Positions 32,425 through 42,551 of a stretch of 64,000 bases of DNA are shown here, one piece after another (the stretch's first letter is position 1; each line of letters opens with the position of its first letter). The notes under the pieces are model-generated. The model did no database searches. It was not told where the DNA came from and saw nothing but the letters and a program-made list of their open reading frames with translations. The position numbers were made by a program, and so were the translations under genes. Source of the stretch: Actinomycetota bacterium (lineage in GTDB: Bacteria; Actinomycetota; Thermoleophilia; Solirubrobacterales; 70-9). The stretch is from contig VAYN01000018.1 of NCBI GenBank assembly GCA_005885405.1, forward strand, positions 87,596 through 151,595, in the 5' to 3' direction.

Positions 32425-33897
32425 ATGAAAAGGAGGTTGATGATCGCCGCTCCGGTAGCCGCGATCGCCTCGCTGGTATTGCCAGGTGCCGCCTTCGGCG
32501 CCGAAGCGCCGGCGGTCCTGGAAACCCCGGAGGCCAGCATCAATGCGATGTGGGTGATCGTCGCCGCCTGCTTGGTGATGTTCATGCAGGCCGGGTTCCT
32601 GCTCTTGGAGGTCGGGTTCTCCCGGGCCAAGAACGCGGGTGCAGGCGTGGCCAAGGTATTGGTGAACTTCTCGATCGCCTCGCTCTGTTACTGGGCGTGC
32701 GGCTTCGCGCTGGCGTTCGGTGGGCTCGGTGAGATCGCCGGGACGCACGGGTTCTTCCTCGACGTCGGCTCTTCGGTCGAAGAAGCCGGGGCGAGCATCC
32801 CCTTCGTCGAAACGTATTCGATCAGTCCCGCCGCGTTCATGTTCTTCCAGTTCGTCTTCTGCGCGGTCTCCCTGGCGATCGTCTGGGGCGCGACCCTGGA
32901 GCGGATCAAGTTCGGCGCCTACGTGATCTACGCGATCATCTTCAGCGCGGTTCTGTACCCGATCCTCAGCCACTGGATCTTCGGCGGTGGCTGGCTGCAG
33001 GTGAACGTCGGGATGCAGGACTTCGCTGGCTCCACGGTGGTCCACCTGATCGGCGCGACCGGGGCCTTCGCGGCGCTGCTGTTGCTCGGCCCGCGGATCG
33101 GCAAGTACACGAAAGACGGCAAACCGCGGGCGATCCCGGGGCACTCGATGCCGCTGGTCGGCCTCGGCGTGCTGATCCTCTGGCTCGGCTGGTTTGGGTT
33201 CAACCCGGGCTCGACGCTCGGCGCGATCGGCGGTCGCTTCGCTGAAGTCGTCGTCGTCACCAACCTGGCCGCCGCCGCTGGCGTAGTCGCCGCGGTCGCG
33301 ATCATGTTCCTGAAGACGAAAACGATCGACATCGGCATGGCCGGCAACGGCGCGATCGCCGGTCTCGTTGCGATCACCGCGCCCTCCGGCTACGTCGAGT
33401 ATTGGGCCGCTCCGATCATCGGCGCGATCGCCGGCGTGGTCGTCGTCTACGGCGTCCTCGCGATTGAGAAGCTGATCGACGACCCAGTCGGTGCCCTTTC
33501 GGCCCACGGCCTCGCCGGTATCTGGGGCACGCTCTCGTGCGGCATCTTCACCTCGCCGCGCCTAGCGGAACTGAACGAAGTCGGCGATCCGGGCCTCTGG
33601 TACAGCGGCTCGTTCCACCAGCTCGGCGCTCAGGCGCTGGGTGTCGGCGTCGCCTTCGTCTGTGTGTTCGTCGTCTCCTACGCGATCTTCTTCCTGATCA
33701 AGAAGACGATCGGGTTGCGGGTGACGGCGGAGGAAGAGGATGCGGGGCTCGACATCTCAGAGCACGGGATGTACGGGTACCCGGAGCAGTTCATCCCCCA
33801 GCCCGAGTACTCCACGGGTGCGCAGCTCGGCGGTACCTCGACGGCCCCAGCGGCCGCGAGACCGGCGGTCAGCACCCCGATGACCAGCGAGTCCTAG
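32425..33897 (+). CDS. amt: Ammonium transporter
   Basis: MQAGFLLLEVGFSRAKNAG; polytopic; GWFGFNPGS; HGLAGIWGTLSCGIF. Confidence 0.96.
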   Translation: MKRRLMIAAPVAAIASLVLPGAAFGAEAPAVLETPEASINAMWVIVAACLVMFMQAGFLLLEVGFSRAKNAGAGVAKVLVNFSIASLCYWACGFALAFGGLGEIAGTHGFFLDVGSSVEEAGASIPFVETYSISPAAFMFFQFVFCAVSLAIVWGATLERIKFGAYVIYAIIFSAVLYPILSHWIFGGGWLQVNVGMQDFAGSTVVHLIGATGAFAALLLLGPRIGKYTKDGKPRAIPGHSMPLVGLGVLILWLGWFGFNPGSTLGAIGGRFAEVVVVTNLAAAAGVVAAVAIMFLKTKTIDIGMAGNGAIAGLVAITAPSGYVEYWAAPIIGAIAGVVVVYGVLAIEKLIDDPVGALSAHGLAGIWGTLSCGIFTSPRLAELNEVGDPGLWYSGSFHQLGAQALGVGVAFVCVFVVSYAIFFLIKKTIGLRVTAEEEDAGLDISEHGMYGYPEQFIPQPEYSTGAQLGGTSTAPAAARPAVSTPMTSES

Positions 33898-33910
33898 GAG
33901 GCATGAGCGC

Positions 33911-34279
33911 ATGAAAAAGATAGAGGCGTACATCCGCCACGAGGCGTTCGAGCCGATCCGGACCGAGTTGCTCGACAAGGGGTTCCCATCCCTGTCGATC
34001 ATCGAGGCCAAGGGCTCGGGCCGTCAGAAAGGCATCGTCGAGCGGTACCGCGGCTCGACGCTGACCGTCAACGTCCGTCCGAAGATCAAGCTCGAGGTGG
34101 TGATCGAGGACAAAGACAAGGACATCGTCGTCGAGGTCATCCTCAGGCACGCTCGCACGGGCGAGGTCGGCGACGGCAAGATCTTCGTGCTGCCGGTGGA
34201 GGAGGCGATTCGCATCCGCACCGGGGAGGACGGCCAGTCCGTTCTTCAACTGCACGAGGAGTCGGAGATCCCCACCTAA
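33911..34279 (+). CDS. P-II family nitrogen regulatory protein with atypical T-loop
   Basis: MKKIEAYIRHEAFEPIRTELLDKGFPSLSIIEAKGSGRQKG...GEVGDGKIFVLPVEEAIRIRTGEDG. Confidence 0.93.
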   Translation: MKKIEAYIRHEAFEPIRTELLDKGFPSLSIIEAKGSGRQKGIVERYRGSTLTVNVRPKIKLEVVIEDKDKDIVVEVILRHARTGEVGDGKIFVLPVEEAIRIRTGEDGQSVLQLHEESEIPT

Positions 34280-34308
34280 CTCCGACGTTCCCCCAGAACA
34301 AGAGCCAG

Positions 34309-34332
34309 CGGGGCGGCCTCCGGGCCGCCCCG
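34309..34332 (+). terminator. Terminator after amt-PII operon
   Basis: CGGGGCGGCC-tccg-GGCCGCCCCG followed by TTTGT. Confidence 0.75.
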
Positions 34333-34345
34333 TTTGTCTATTGAG

Positions 34346-34448
34346 GGACGGAGGGGATACCCCTCGCCAAAGACCGTCGCGCAGCTAATCGGACTTGTGC
34401 TGCCGACGTGACTTCTTGAGCCTTTGTCGAGGGGTATCCCCTCCGTCC
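34346..34448. repeat. 103-bp element bounded by perfect 21-bp inverted repeats
   Basis: GGACGGAGGGGATACCCCTCG (34346-34366) and CGAGGGGTATCCCCTCCGTCC (34428-34448). Confidence 0.85.
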
Positions 34449-34495
34449 TGCGAGCCGGGGCAGCTCTCCGCTTTTAAGAGAGTTAGCCTCGCCCT

Positions 34496-35683
34496 ATGCC
34501 CGATCAGCGGATTTCCCTTGGTGAGGCTGCCCGGCGGTCGGGGGTGCCGGCGAGCACGCTTAAACGGTGGGCCGAAGAGAAGGTCGTGCCGGTGCGGAAA
34601 GGGCGCTGGACCGCGGCGGCGGCGGCGCAGGCTCGGGTGGTGTCGCGGATGCGGGAGCGGGGGTACTCGCTGGAGGACCTGAAGAGCGCCGGCAAGGAGG
34701 GGCGGCTCGCCTTCGGCTTCACCGAGGAGCTCTTCTCCGGCTCACAGGAGACCTACTCGATCGAGGAGGCGGCGGAAGAGACGGGCCTCGAGCCGGAGCT
34801 GGTCGAGCGGATCCTTGTGATTCTCGGGACGCCGCTTGGGCAGCGCGAGCTGAACAAGGACGACCTGGCGGCGCTGCGCCACTGCGCCCGCGTCCTCGCC
34901 GCCGGCTTTCCGCTCGTCGCCTTCCTCCAGCTGGTGCGCGTGTACGCGCAGTCGATGCGGCGGATCGCCGACGCCGAGGTGCGCCTCTTCCACCTCTACG
35001 TCCACGAGCCGATGATCCGCGACGCGATCCCCGAGCTGGAAATGGCCGAGGAGATGGGGGAGCTCGCCGCCGACATCCTGCCGCTGGCGGCGCCGCTGAC
35101 CGAATACCTGCACGAGCGCTACCTGCGCTTCTTCGTCGAACAGGACGTGGTCGGCCACATGGAGGCCGGCGCGTCGATGGACACCGCCGAAATCGCCCTC
35201 GGCCACGTCAACGTCACCCTCTGCTTCATCGACCTCACCGGCTTCACCCGCTACACCGAGGAGGAGGGGGACATCGAGGCGCTCGACGTGGTCGAGAACT
35301 TCGTCGCCACGGTCGAAGCGACGATGCCGCGGGAGGCGACGATCGTGAAGACGATCGGCGACGAGGTGATGGTCGTCTCGCCGGACCCGACCTCCTTGAC
35401 CGAATGGGCGGTCGAGTTCCTCGCCCGCTTCCCGCAGCGCCCGCAGCCGCGGGTCGGGATCCACTACGGCGATGCCGTCTACCGCGACGGCGACTACTTC
35501 GGCAGCCAGGTCAACCTCGTCCACCGGGTCGTCAACCGGGCTCTGGCCGGGGAGGTGCTTGTCACCGACGCGGTCTGCGGTGCAATCGCCGCCAGCGAAC
35601 GCCTCGAGTTCGAGCCGATCGGCGAGGTCAGCCTCAAGGGATTCCCGACCCCGACCGCGCTCTTCGTCGTCCGCGGAGCATGA
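34496..35683 (+). CDS. MerR-type HTH / Rv1264-like regulatory domain / class III nucleotidyl cyclase
   Basis: ISLGEAARRSGVPASTLKRWAEEKVVP; helical region with RVYAQSMRRIADAEVRLFHLYVHEPM; CFIDLTGFTRYTEEEGD...IVKTIGDEVMVV...GDYFGSQVNLVHRVVNRA. Confidence 0.88.
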   Translation: MPDQRISLGEAARRSGVPASTLKRWAEEKVVPVRKGRWTAAAAAQARVVSRMRERGYSLEDLKSAGKEGRLAFGFTEELFSGSQETYSIEEAAEETGLEPELVERILVILGTPLGQRELNKDDLAALRHCARVLAAGFPLVAFLQLVRVYAQSMRRIADAEVRLFHLYVHEPMIRDAIPELEMAEEMGELAADILPLAAPLTEYLHERYLRFFVEQDVVGHMEAGASMDTAEIALGHVNVTLCFIDLTGFTRYTEEEGDIEALDVVENFVATVEATMPREATIVKTIGDEVMVVSPDPTSLTEWAVEFLARFPQRPQPRVGIHYGDAVYRDGDYFGSQVNLVHRVVNRALAGEVLVTDAVCGAIAASERLEFEPIGEVSLKGFPTPTALFVVRGA

Positions 35684-36606
35684 GCGCGGCCGAGCTCTTG
35701 GCGCGGGTCGAGGCGGGTGGCCTCCTCTCCGGGCCGGAGCCGGTCCTGGTGATGCTCTCCGGCGGCCGCGACTCGGTCTGCCTGCTCGACCTGGCGGTGC
35801 GGGCGCGGGGTGCGGAGGCGGTGGGCGCCCTGCACGTGAACTACGGACTGCGGGAGGAGGCGGACGGGGACGAGGCGCACTGCGCGCGGCTGTGCGAAGA
35901 GCTCGGGGTGGCGCTGAAGATCGTGCGCGCAGTGCGGAGGGAGGACGCCGGCAACCTCCAGGCTTGGGCGCGCGAGCAACGCTACGCGGCGGCCGCTCGC
36001 CTGGCGGAGGAGCGCGACGCCGTGACCGCCAGCGGCCACACCGCCGACGACCAGGTCGAGACGATCCTCTACCGGCTCGCTTCGTCTCCGAGTCGGCGGG
36101 CGCTGCTGGGGATGCGGCCGCGCGAGGGCCGCCTGGTGCGGCCGCTGCTCGGCACTACCCGCGCCGAGACCACCGCCTACTGCGAGGAGCGTGGGCTGGC
36201 CTGGCGCGACGACGCCTCCAACGAGGAGAGTGATTACAAGCGCACCCTCGTCCGCCGCGACCTCGTCCCGCAGCTCGAGCAGGTCCATCCCGCCGCGAAG
36301 GAGAACGTGCTGCGGACGGCGGCGCTGCTGCGCGAGGAGGCCGAGCTGCTCGACTCGCTTGTCGACGCCGAGCTGGCGGCGGGGGAGGGGACGATCTCCC
36401 AGCAGCGCTTCGGCGATCTCCATCCGGCGCTGCGCCGCCTCGTCCTCCAGCGTCTCGCCGACGAGGCCGCCGGCCGCCCGGTCGCCGGCGCTGCCCGCTT
36501 CGCCGAGCAGGTCGCCGGCCTCAGTCGCGGCGGCGCAACCCTCGACCTCGGCGGCGGCGTCCGCGCCGTCCTCGAGAAGGGTGTCCTTCGCGCGGAGCGC
36601 CCGTAG
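35680..36606 (+). CDS. tilS: tRNA(Ile)-lysidine synthase
   Basis: VMLSGGRDSVCLLDLAVRARG; ASGHTADDQVETILYRL; RPLLGTTRAETTAYCEERGLAWRDDASNE; ATGA overlap with cyclase stop. Confidence 0.95.
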   Translation: MSAAELLARVEAGGLLSGPEPVLVMLSGGRDSVCLLDLAVRARGAEAVGALHVNYGLREEADGDEAHCARLCEELGVALKIVRAVRREDAGNLQAWAREQRYAAAARLAEERDAVTASGHTADDQVETILYRLASSPSRRALLGMRPREGRLVRPLLGTTRAETTAYCEERGLAWRDDASNEESDYKRTLVRRDLVPQLEQVHPAAKENVLRTAALLREEAELLDSLVDAELAAGEGTISQQRFGDLHPALRRLVLQRLADEAAGRPVAGAARFAEQVAGLSRGGATLDLGGGVRAVLEKGVLRAERP

Positions 36607-36631
36607 TCGCTCTATATCTAGACTGCGCGCC

Positions 36632-37162
36632 GTGGCGGACCCCGCGATCGGCGAGACCCTCGTCGCCAGAGATGAGCTGCAGCGGCGCATCGCCGAGCTG
36701 GGCGAGGAAATCAGCCGCGACTACGCCGGTCGCGAGCTGGTCCTGGTTGGGGTGCTGAAGGGGGCGGTCCTCTTCCTCGCCGACCTGATGCGCCACCTCG
36801 ACGTCCCCTGCGAGATCGATTTCATGGCCGTCTCCAGCTATGGATCGCTAACCGACTCCTCCGGGGTGGTCCGGATCCTCAAGGACCTCGACGCTCCGAT
36901 CAAGGACCGCGACGTCCTCATTGTCGAGGACATCGTCGACTCCGGGCTCACCCTGCACTACCTGATGCGCAACCTCAACGCCCGCGAACCGGCTTCGCTC
37001 CAGGCCTGCGCGCTGCTGACCAAGCCAGATCGTCTGCGCACCGACATCACCCCTCCGCGCTATGTCGGGTTCGAGATCGCTAACCGGTTCGCGATCGGAT
37101 ACGGCCTCGACCATGCGCAGAAGTACCGAAACCTAGATTTCGTCGCAGCGCTCGCTGAGTAA
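36632..37162 (+). CDS. hpt: Hypoxanthine phosphoribosyltransferase
   Basis: LVGVLKGAVLFLADLMRHLDVPCEIDFMAVSSYG; DVLIVEDIVDSGLTLHYL; GTG start. Confidence 0.95.
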   Translation: MADPAIGETLVARDELQRRIAELGEEISRDYAGRELVLVGVLKGAVLFLADLMRHLDVPCEIDFMAVSSYGSLTDSSGVVRILKDLDAPIKDRDVLIVEDIVDSGLTLHYLMRNLNAREPASLQACALLTKPDRLRTDITPPRYVGFEIANRFAIGYGLDHAQKYRNLDFVAALAE

Positions 37163-37198
37163 CGCGGAAATTCCGCCCTGGTACGCTGATTCTCACCT

Positions 37199-39148
<1,950 letters not shown>

Positions 39149-39161
39149 CTCCGAGGTTCTC

Positions 39162-39947
39162 GTGGCCAAGCTGATGGGGGTCGTCAACGTGACCCCCGAC
39201 TCGTTCTCCGACGGCGGTCTCTACCTGGACCCCGCTGCCGCGATCGCCCACGGGCGGGAGCTGGTGGCCACCGGGGCGGAGATCCTCGACGTCGGTGGCG
39301 AATCGACCCGGCCGGGAGCCGAGCCGGTGGCGGCCGAGGAGGAGATGAGGCGGGTTGTCCCGGTCGTCGAGGGCTTGCGGGAGCTCGACTGCGAAATCTC
39401 GGTCGACACCTCGAAGGCGGCCGTCGCGGCGGCAGCTCTCGAGGCCGGGGCGATGATCGTCAACGACGTCACCGCCCTTCGCGGCGACCCGGAGATGGCG
39501 CCGCTGTGCGCCGAGCGGGGCGCCACCGTCGTCCTTATGCACATGCTCGGCGAGCCGCGGACGATGCAGGTGGACCCGCGCTACGACGACGTCGTCGCCG
39601 ATGTAAAGGCGTTCCTCGCCGCGCGACTACAGGCCGCAACCGCGGCCGGGATCGCCGAGGAGCGGGTCTGGCTCGACCCCGGGATCGGTTTCGGCAAGAC
39701 CGCCGCCCACAACATGGAGCTGTTGCGGCGGCTTGGCGAGCTCCGCGAGCTCGGGCGGCCGCTGGTGATCGGGACCTCGCGCAAGAGCTTCATCGGCAAG
39801 CTCGACGGCTCCGCCGCGGGCGAGCGCCTCGGCGGCACGATTGCCTCCTCGGTCCTCGCCGCTGTCGAGGGGGCCGAGGTCCTGCGGGTCCACGACGTCG
39901 CCGAGATGCGCCAGGCGTTGGCCGTGGCCATGGCGATACTCGGGTAG
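39162..39947 (+). CDS. folP: Dihydropteroate synthase
   Basis: KLMGVVNVTPDSFSDGGLYLDP; DVGGESTRPGAEPV; GTSRKSFIG; GTG start. Confidence 0.96.
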   Translation: MAKLMGVVNVTPDSFSDGGLYLDPAAAIAHGRELVATGAEILDVGGESTRPGAEPVAAEEEMRRVVPVVEGLRELDCEISVDTSKAAVAAAALEAGAMIVNDVTALRGDPEMAPLCAERGATVVLMHMLGEPRTMQVDPRYDDVVADVKAFLAARLQAATAAGIAEERVWLDPGIGFGKTAAHNMELLRRLGELRELGRPLVIGTSRKSFIGKLDGSAAGERLGGTIASSVLAAVEGAEVLRVHDVAEMRQALAVAMAILG

Positions 39948-39956
39948 CTTCCAGCC

Positions 39957-40373
39957 ATGGAGAGCCACGACAACGGGATTGAGTCGAGCGCCGAAATCGA
40001 GTTGCGTGGCCTCTCGATCTACACCCACCACGGTGTCTCCGAAGCCGAGCAGGAGGTCGGGCAGCGGCTCGAGTTCGACATCTCCTTCGACGTCCCCGAC
40101 TGCGACGCCGTACTCACCGACCGGCTAGAGGACACGATCGACTACGGGGCTGTCTGCGACATCGTCACCCTCGCCGCGACCGAGCGCAGCTACAAAACGC
40201 TGGAGCGCCTGGCGCAGGTGGTGGGGGAGCGGTTAATGGAGCGCTACGGCTGCGAATCGGTCCGCGTCCGCGCCGCCAAGCCGGAGCCGCCGCTGCCGCT
40301 GGCAATCCAGGAGGTGGCGGTCGAGGTGACGCAAGAGCGCGCGGTCGCAGAAGACGACGACGCCGAGGGCTAG
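39957..40373 (+). CDS. folB: Dihydroneopterin aldolase
   Basis: IELRGLSIYTHHGVSEAEQEVGQRLEFDISFD; DTIDYGAVCDIV. Confidence 0.94.
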   Translation: MESHDNGIESSAEIELRGLSIYTHHGVSEAEQEVGQRLEFDISFDVPDCDAVLTDRLEDTIDYGAVCDIVTLAATERSYKTLERLAQVVGERLMERYGCESVRVRAAKPEPPLPLAIQEVAVEVTQERAVAEDDDAEG

Positions 40374-40376
40374 CCG

Positions 40377-40874
40377 TTGGCTGCAGAGAAGCGGACCGGC
40401 TACCTCGGCCTCGGCTCCAACGTCGGCGACTCTGCCGGCCACCTGCGGGAGGCGGTCGAGCTGCTCGAAGCCGAGGGGATCGAGGTCGACGCCGTCTCCT
40501 CCATCTACGTCACTGAGCCGGTCGGCGAGATCCTCGAACAGCCCGACTTCCTCAACGCCGCCGTCCGCATCCACACCGAGCTCGAGCCCGAAGAGCTGCT
40601 TAGCGCCTGCAAGCGGGTTGAGGCCGAGCGCGGCCGCTCCTTCGAGGCGCCCCGCCACAGCCCCCGTCCGCTCGACGTCGACCTGCTCCTCCTCGACGAC
40701 CTTGAACTCAGCACCGATCGCCTCACCCTGCCGCATCGCGAGGTGAGGACCCGCCGCTTCGTCCTCGTCCCCCTGCTTGAGCTCGACCCGGAGCTGACGC
40801 TCCCCGACGGGACCCGCCTGGCTGAGGCTCTGGCGGCCCTCCCGGCGGGGCAGCGGGTAGACCGAAGACCGTAA
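40377..40874 (+). CDS. folK: HPPK (2-amino-4-hydroxy-6-hydroxymethyldihydropteridine diphosphokinase)
   Basis: YLGLGSNVGDSAGHLREAVELL; RPLDVDLLLLDDLELSTDRLTLPHREVRTRRFVLVPLLEL; TTG start. Confidence 0.95.
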   Translation: MAAEKRTGYLGLGSNVGDSAGHLREAVELLEAEGIEVDAVSSIYVTEPVGEILEQPDFLNAAVRIHTELEPEELLSACKRVEAERGRSFEAPRHSPRPLDVDLLLLDDLELSTDRLTLPHREVRTRRFVLVPLLELDPELTLPDGTRLAEALAALPAGQRVDRRP

Positions 40875-40896
40875 AGTCTTAAATACTGAGCTGTTC

Positions 40897-40926
40897 TTGA
40901 CGCAAACCCTGCCGGTGTTCTAAACC
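40897..40926 (+). promoter_or_regulatory. Candidate promoter for DUF4231-TIR operon
   Basis: TTGACG - 18 nt - TAAACC immediately after folK. Confidence 0.4.
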
Positions 40927-40936
40927 CAGGTGGCGT

Positions 40937-41416
40937 ATGGAGAGCTCCCTCAGCGAAGTGGTGGCCGAGCCCGAGGTGCGGGAGCCGTTGCCCGCGCGCC
41001 CGGCCTGGGAGCGACTCGAGGAACAGATTGACTGGTACGACCGGAAAAGCCAGTCCGACCAGCGCGTCTACAAGGCGATGAAGGTCTGCCAGATCGTCAC
41101 CGCGGCGGCGATGCCCTTCGCGGCCAGCATTTCAGCCCCGATCTGGGTTGCCGGTGGCGGTGGCGCCCTAATCGTCGTCATCGAGGGCATCCAGCAGCTG
41201 ATGCAGTACCAGCAGAACTGGATCACCTACCGAGCCACCTGTGAGCGGCTCAAGCACGAGAAGTTCCTCTACCTCTCCCACGCCGGCCCCTACGCCGCCG
41301 CGCTCGATCCCGATGTCCTCCTCGCCGAACGGGTCGAGAGCCTGGTCTCCCAGGAGCACGCAGCCTGGGCGGCCAACCGCGAGGAAGTCGGCAAGAAGGT
41401 GGGGGGTGAGGGATGA
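40937..41416 (+). CDS. DUF4231/SLATT-like two-TM protein
   Basis: AWERLEEQIDWYDRKSQSDQRVYKAMKVCQIVTAAAMPFAASI...WVAGGGGALIVVIEGIQQLMQYQQNWITYRATCERLKHEKFLYL. Confidence 0.8.
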   Translation: MESSLSEVVAEPEVREPLPARPAWERLEEQIDWYDRKSQSDQRVYKAMKVCQIVTAAAMPFAASISAPIWVAGGGGALIVVIEGIQQLMQYQQNWITYRATCERLKHEKFLYLSHAGPYAAALDPDVLLAERVESLVSQEHAAWAANREEVGKKVGGEG

Positions 41417-42180
41417 CCGTCGAGACCGAGACCGGCCCTGCTCCCAGCACGACCTCGCAGAAGGTCTTCATCTGTTATCGCCGCCAGGAGACCGCCCCTT
41501 ACGCCGGCCGTCTCTACGACGCGATGGTTGCCAAGTTCGGCGCCGAGAACGTCTTCATGGACCTCGACCTGGACCCCGGCGTGGACTTCGTCGACCGGAT
41601 CACGCGTGTGGTCTCGGGCTGCGTCGCGCTGATCGTCGTCATCGGCCCCCGTTGGGCCGAGCTCGAGAACGAGGACGGGACGCGCCGCATCGCCGATCCC
41701 GAAGACTTCGTCCGCCTCGAGGTCGAAACGGGCCTGAAGCGCAACGACGTGAAGCTGATCCCGGCGCTCGTCGGCGGTGCCCGGATGCCGCGGCGGGAGG
41801 ATCTGCCGCCGGAGCTGCAGGGGTTGGCGCGACGCAACGCGCTGGAACTAAGCGAGGGACGCTGGCGCTATGACGTCGGCCGTTTGGTCGACACCCTGGA
41901 TGAGCTACTGCCGGTAGTCGAGAGCAGCCACCGAGTAGGGCCACCGCAGCCTTCGCCCGCGGCCAGAGGATGGCTGCCGGCCTTCGAAGGAGCCACCGTA
42001 GCCGGGCTCGCCGCACTCCTCGGGCGTCTTCTCGCCGAATCGATCGGCGAATTGAAGAACGCCGAACCCAACGAACCGGATCCGGAAATGATCGAACACA
42101 TCTGGACCGAGCTGGCGCGCCGGACCGGCAGCGGGTCTTCGCCGCACCGCCGGGCAGGTGGATCGCGAAGGGCCTCCTGA
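41413..42180 (+). CDS. TIR-domain protein
   Basis: KVFICYRRQETAPYAGRLYDAMVAKFGAENVFMDLDLDPGVDFVDRI...ALIVVIGPRWAE...DFVRLEVETGLKRN; ATGA overlap with preceding gene. Confidence 0.88.
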   Translation: MTVETETGPAPSTTSQKVFICYRRQETAPYAGRLYDAMVAKFGAENVFMDLDLDPGVDFVDRITRVVSGCVALIVVIGPRWAELENEDGTRRIADPEDFVRLEVETGLKRNDVKLIPALVGGARMPRREDLPPELQGLARRNALELSEGRWRYDVGRLVDTLDELLPVVESSHRVGPPQPSPAARGWLPAFEGATVAGLAALLGRLLAESIGELKNAEPNEPDPEMIEHIWTELARRTGSGSSPHRRAGGSRRAS

Positions 42181-42551
42181 TCGGCGGCATCGCGGGGCTC
42201 GTCGGCGGCCTCATCTGGACCCTCCCCGTCTACTACCCCGATGCGAAGGCAGAATTCGACAAACGCGCCTCCATAGAACTCGCCTCCCTCGCTGTCTCCG
42301 GCGGCGTTCTCGGCGTGCTGATCGGGTCGATCTGGCGGCCGCCGCGGCGCTCGGCTGCGTTTTGGTCGGGGGCGGTCGCCGGCTTGGTTGTCGCCGCCAT
42401 CGTCTGGGCGGTCTCCTGGAAGACGAAAACGGCGGACCAGCGGGTTTGGCTCTCGGGCCTGGCGGCGGCCCTGATTACGGCCTCGGTGGTGGCGACGATG
42501 CTGGCGCGCGATCGCGCCGGCGCGGGAACCCGCGCAGCCGAACCGGGCTAG
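42177..42551 (+). CDS. Multi-TM segment: separate CTG-start gene or frameshifted C-terminus of the TIR protein
   Basis: IGGIAGLVGGLIWTLPVYYPDAKAEFDKRASIELASLAVSGGVLGVLIGSIWRPPRRSAAFWSGAVAGLVVAAIVWAVSW...; no ATG/GTG/TTG in frame except 41970, which gives an Arg-rich out-of-frame-like N-terminus. Confidence 0.55.
   Translation: MIGGIAGLVGGLIWTLPVYYPDAKAEFDKRASIELASLAVSGGVLGVLIGSIWRPPRRSAAFWSGAVAGLVVAAIVWAVSWKTKTADQRVWLSGLAAALITASVVATMLARDRAGAGTRAAEPG

Noticed and set aside
41970-42176. N-terminal part of ORF 41970..42551 as a genuine start for the membrane protein
   Set aside because: Arg/Ser-rich sequence is the out-of-frame reading of the TIR C-terminus; only the hydrophobic part downstream looks coding.
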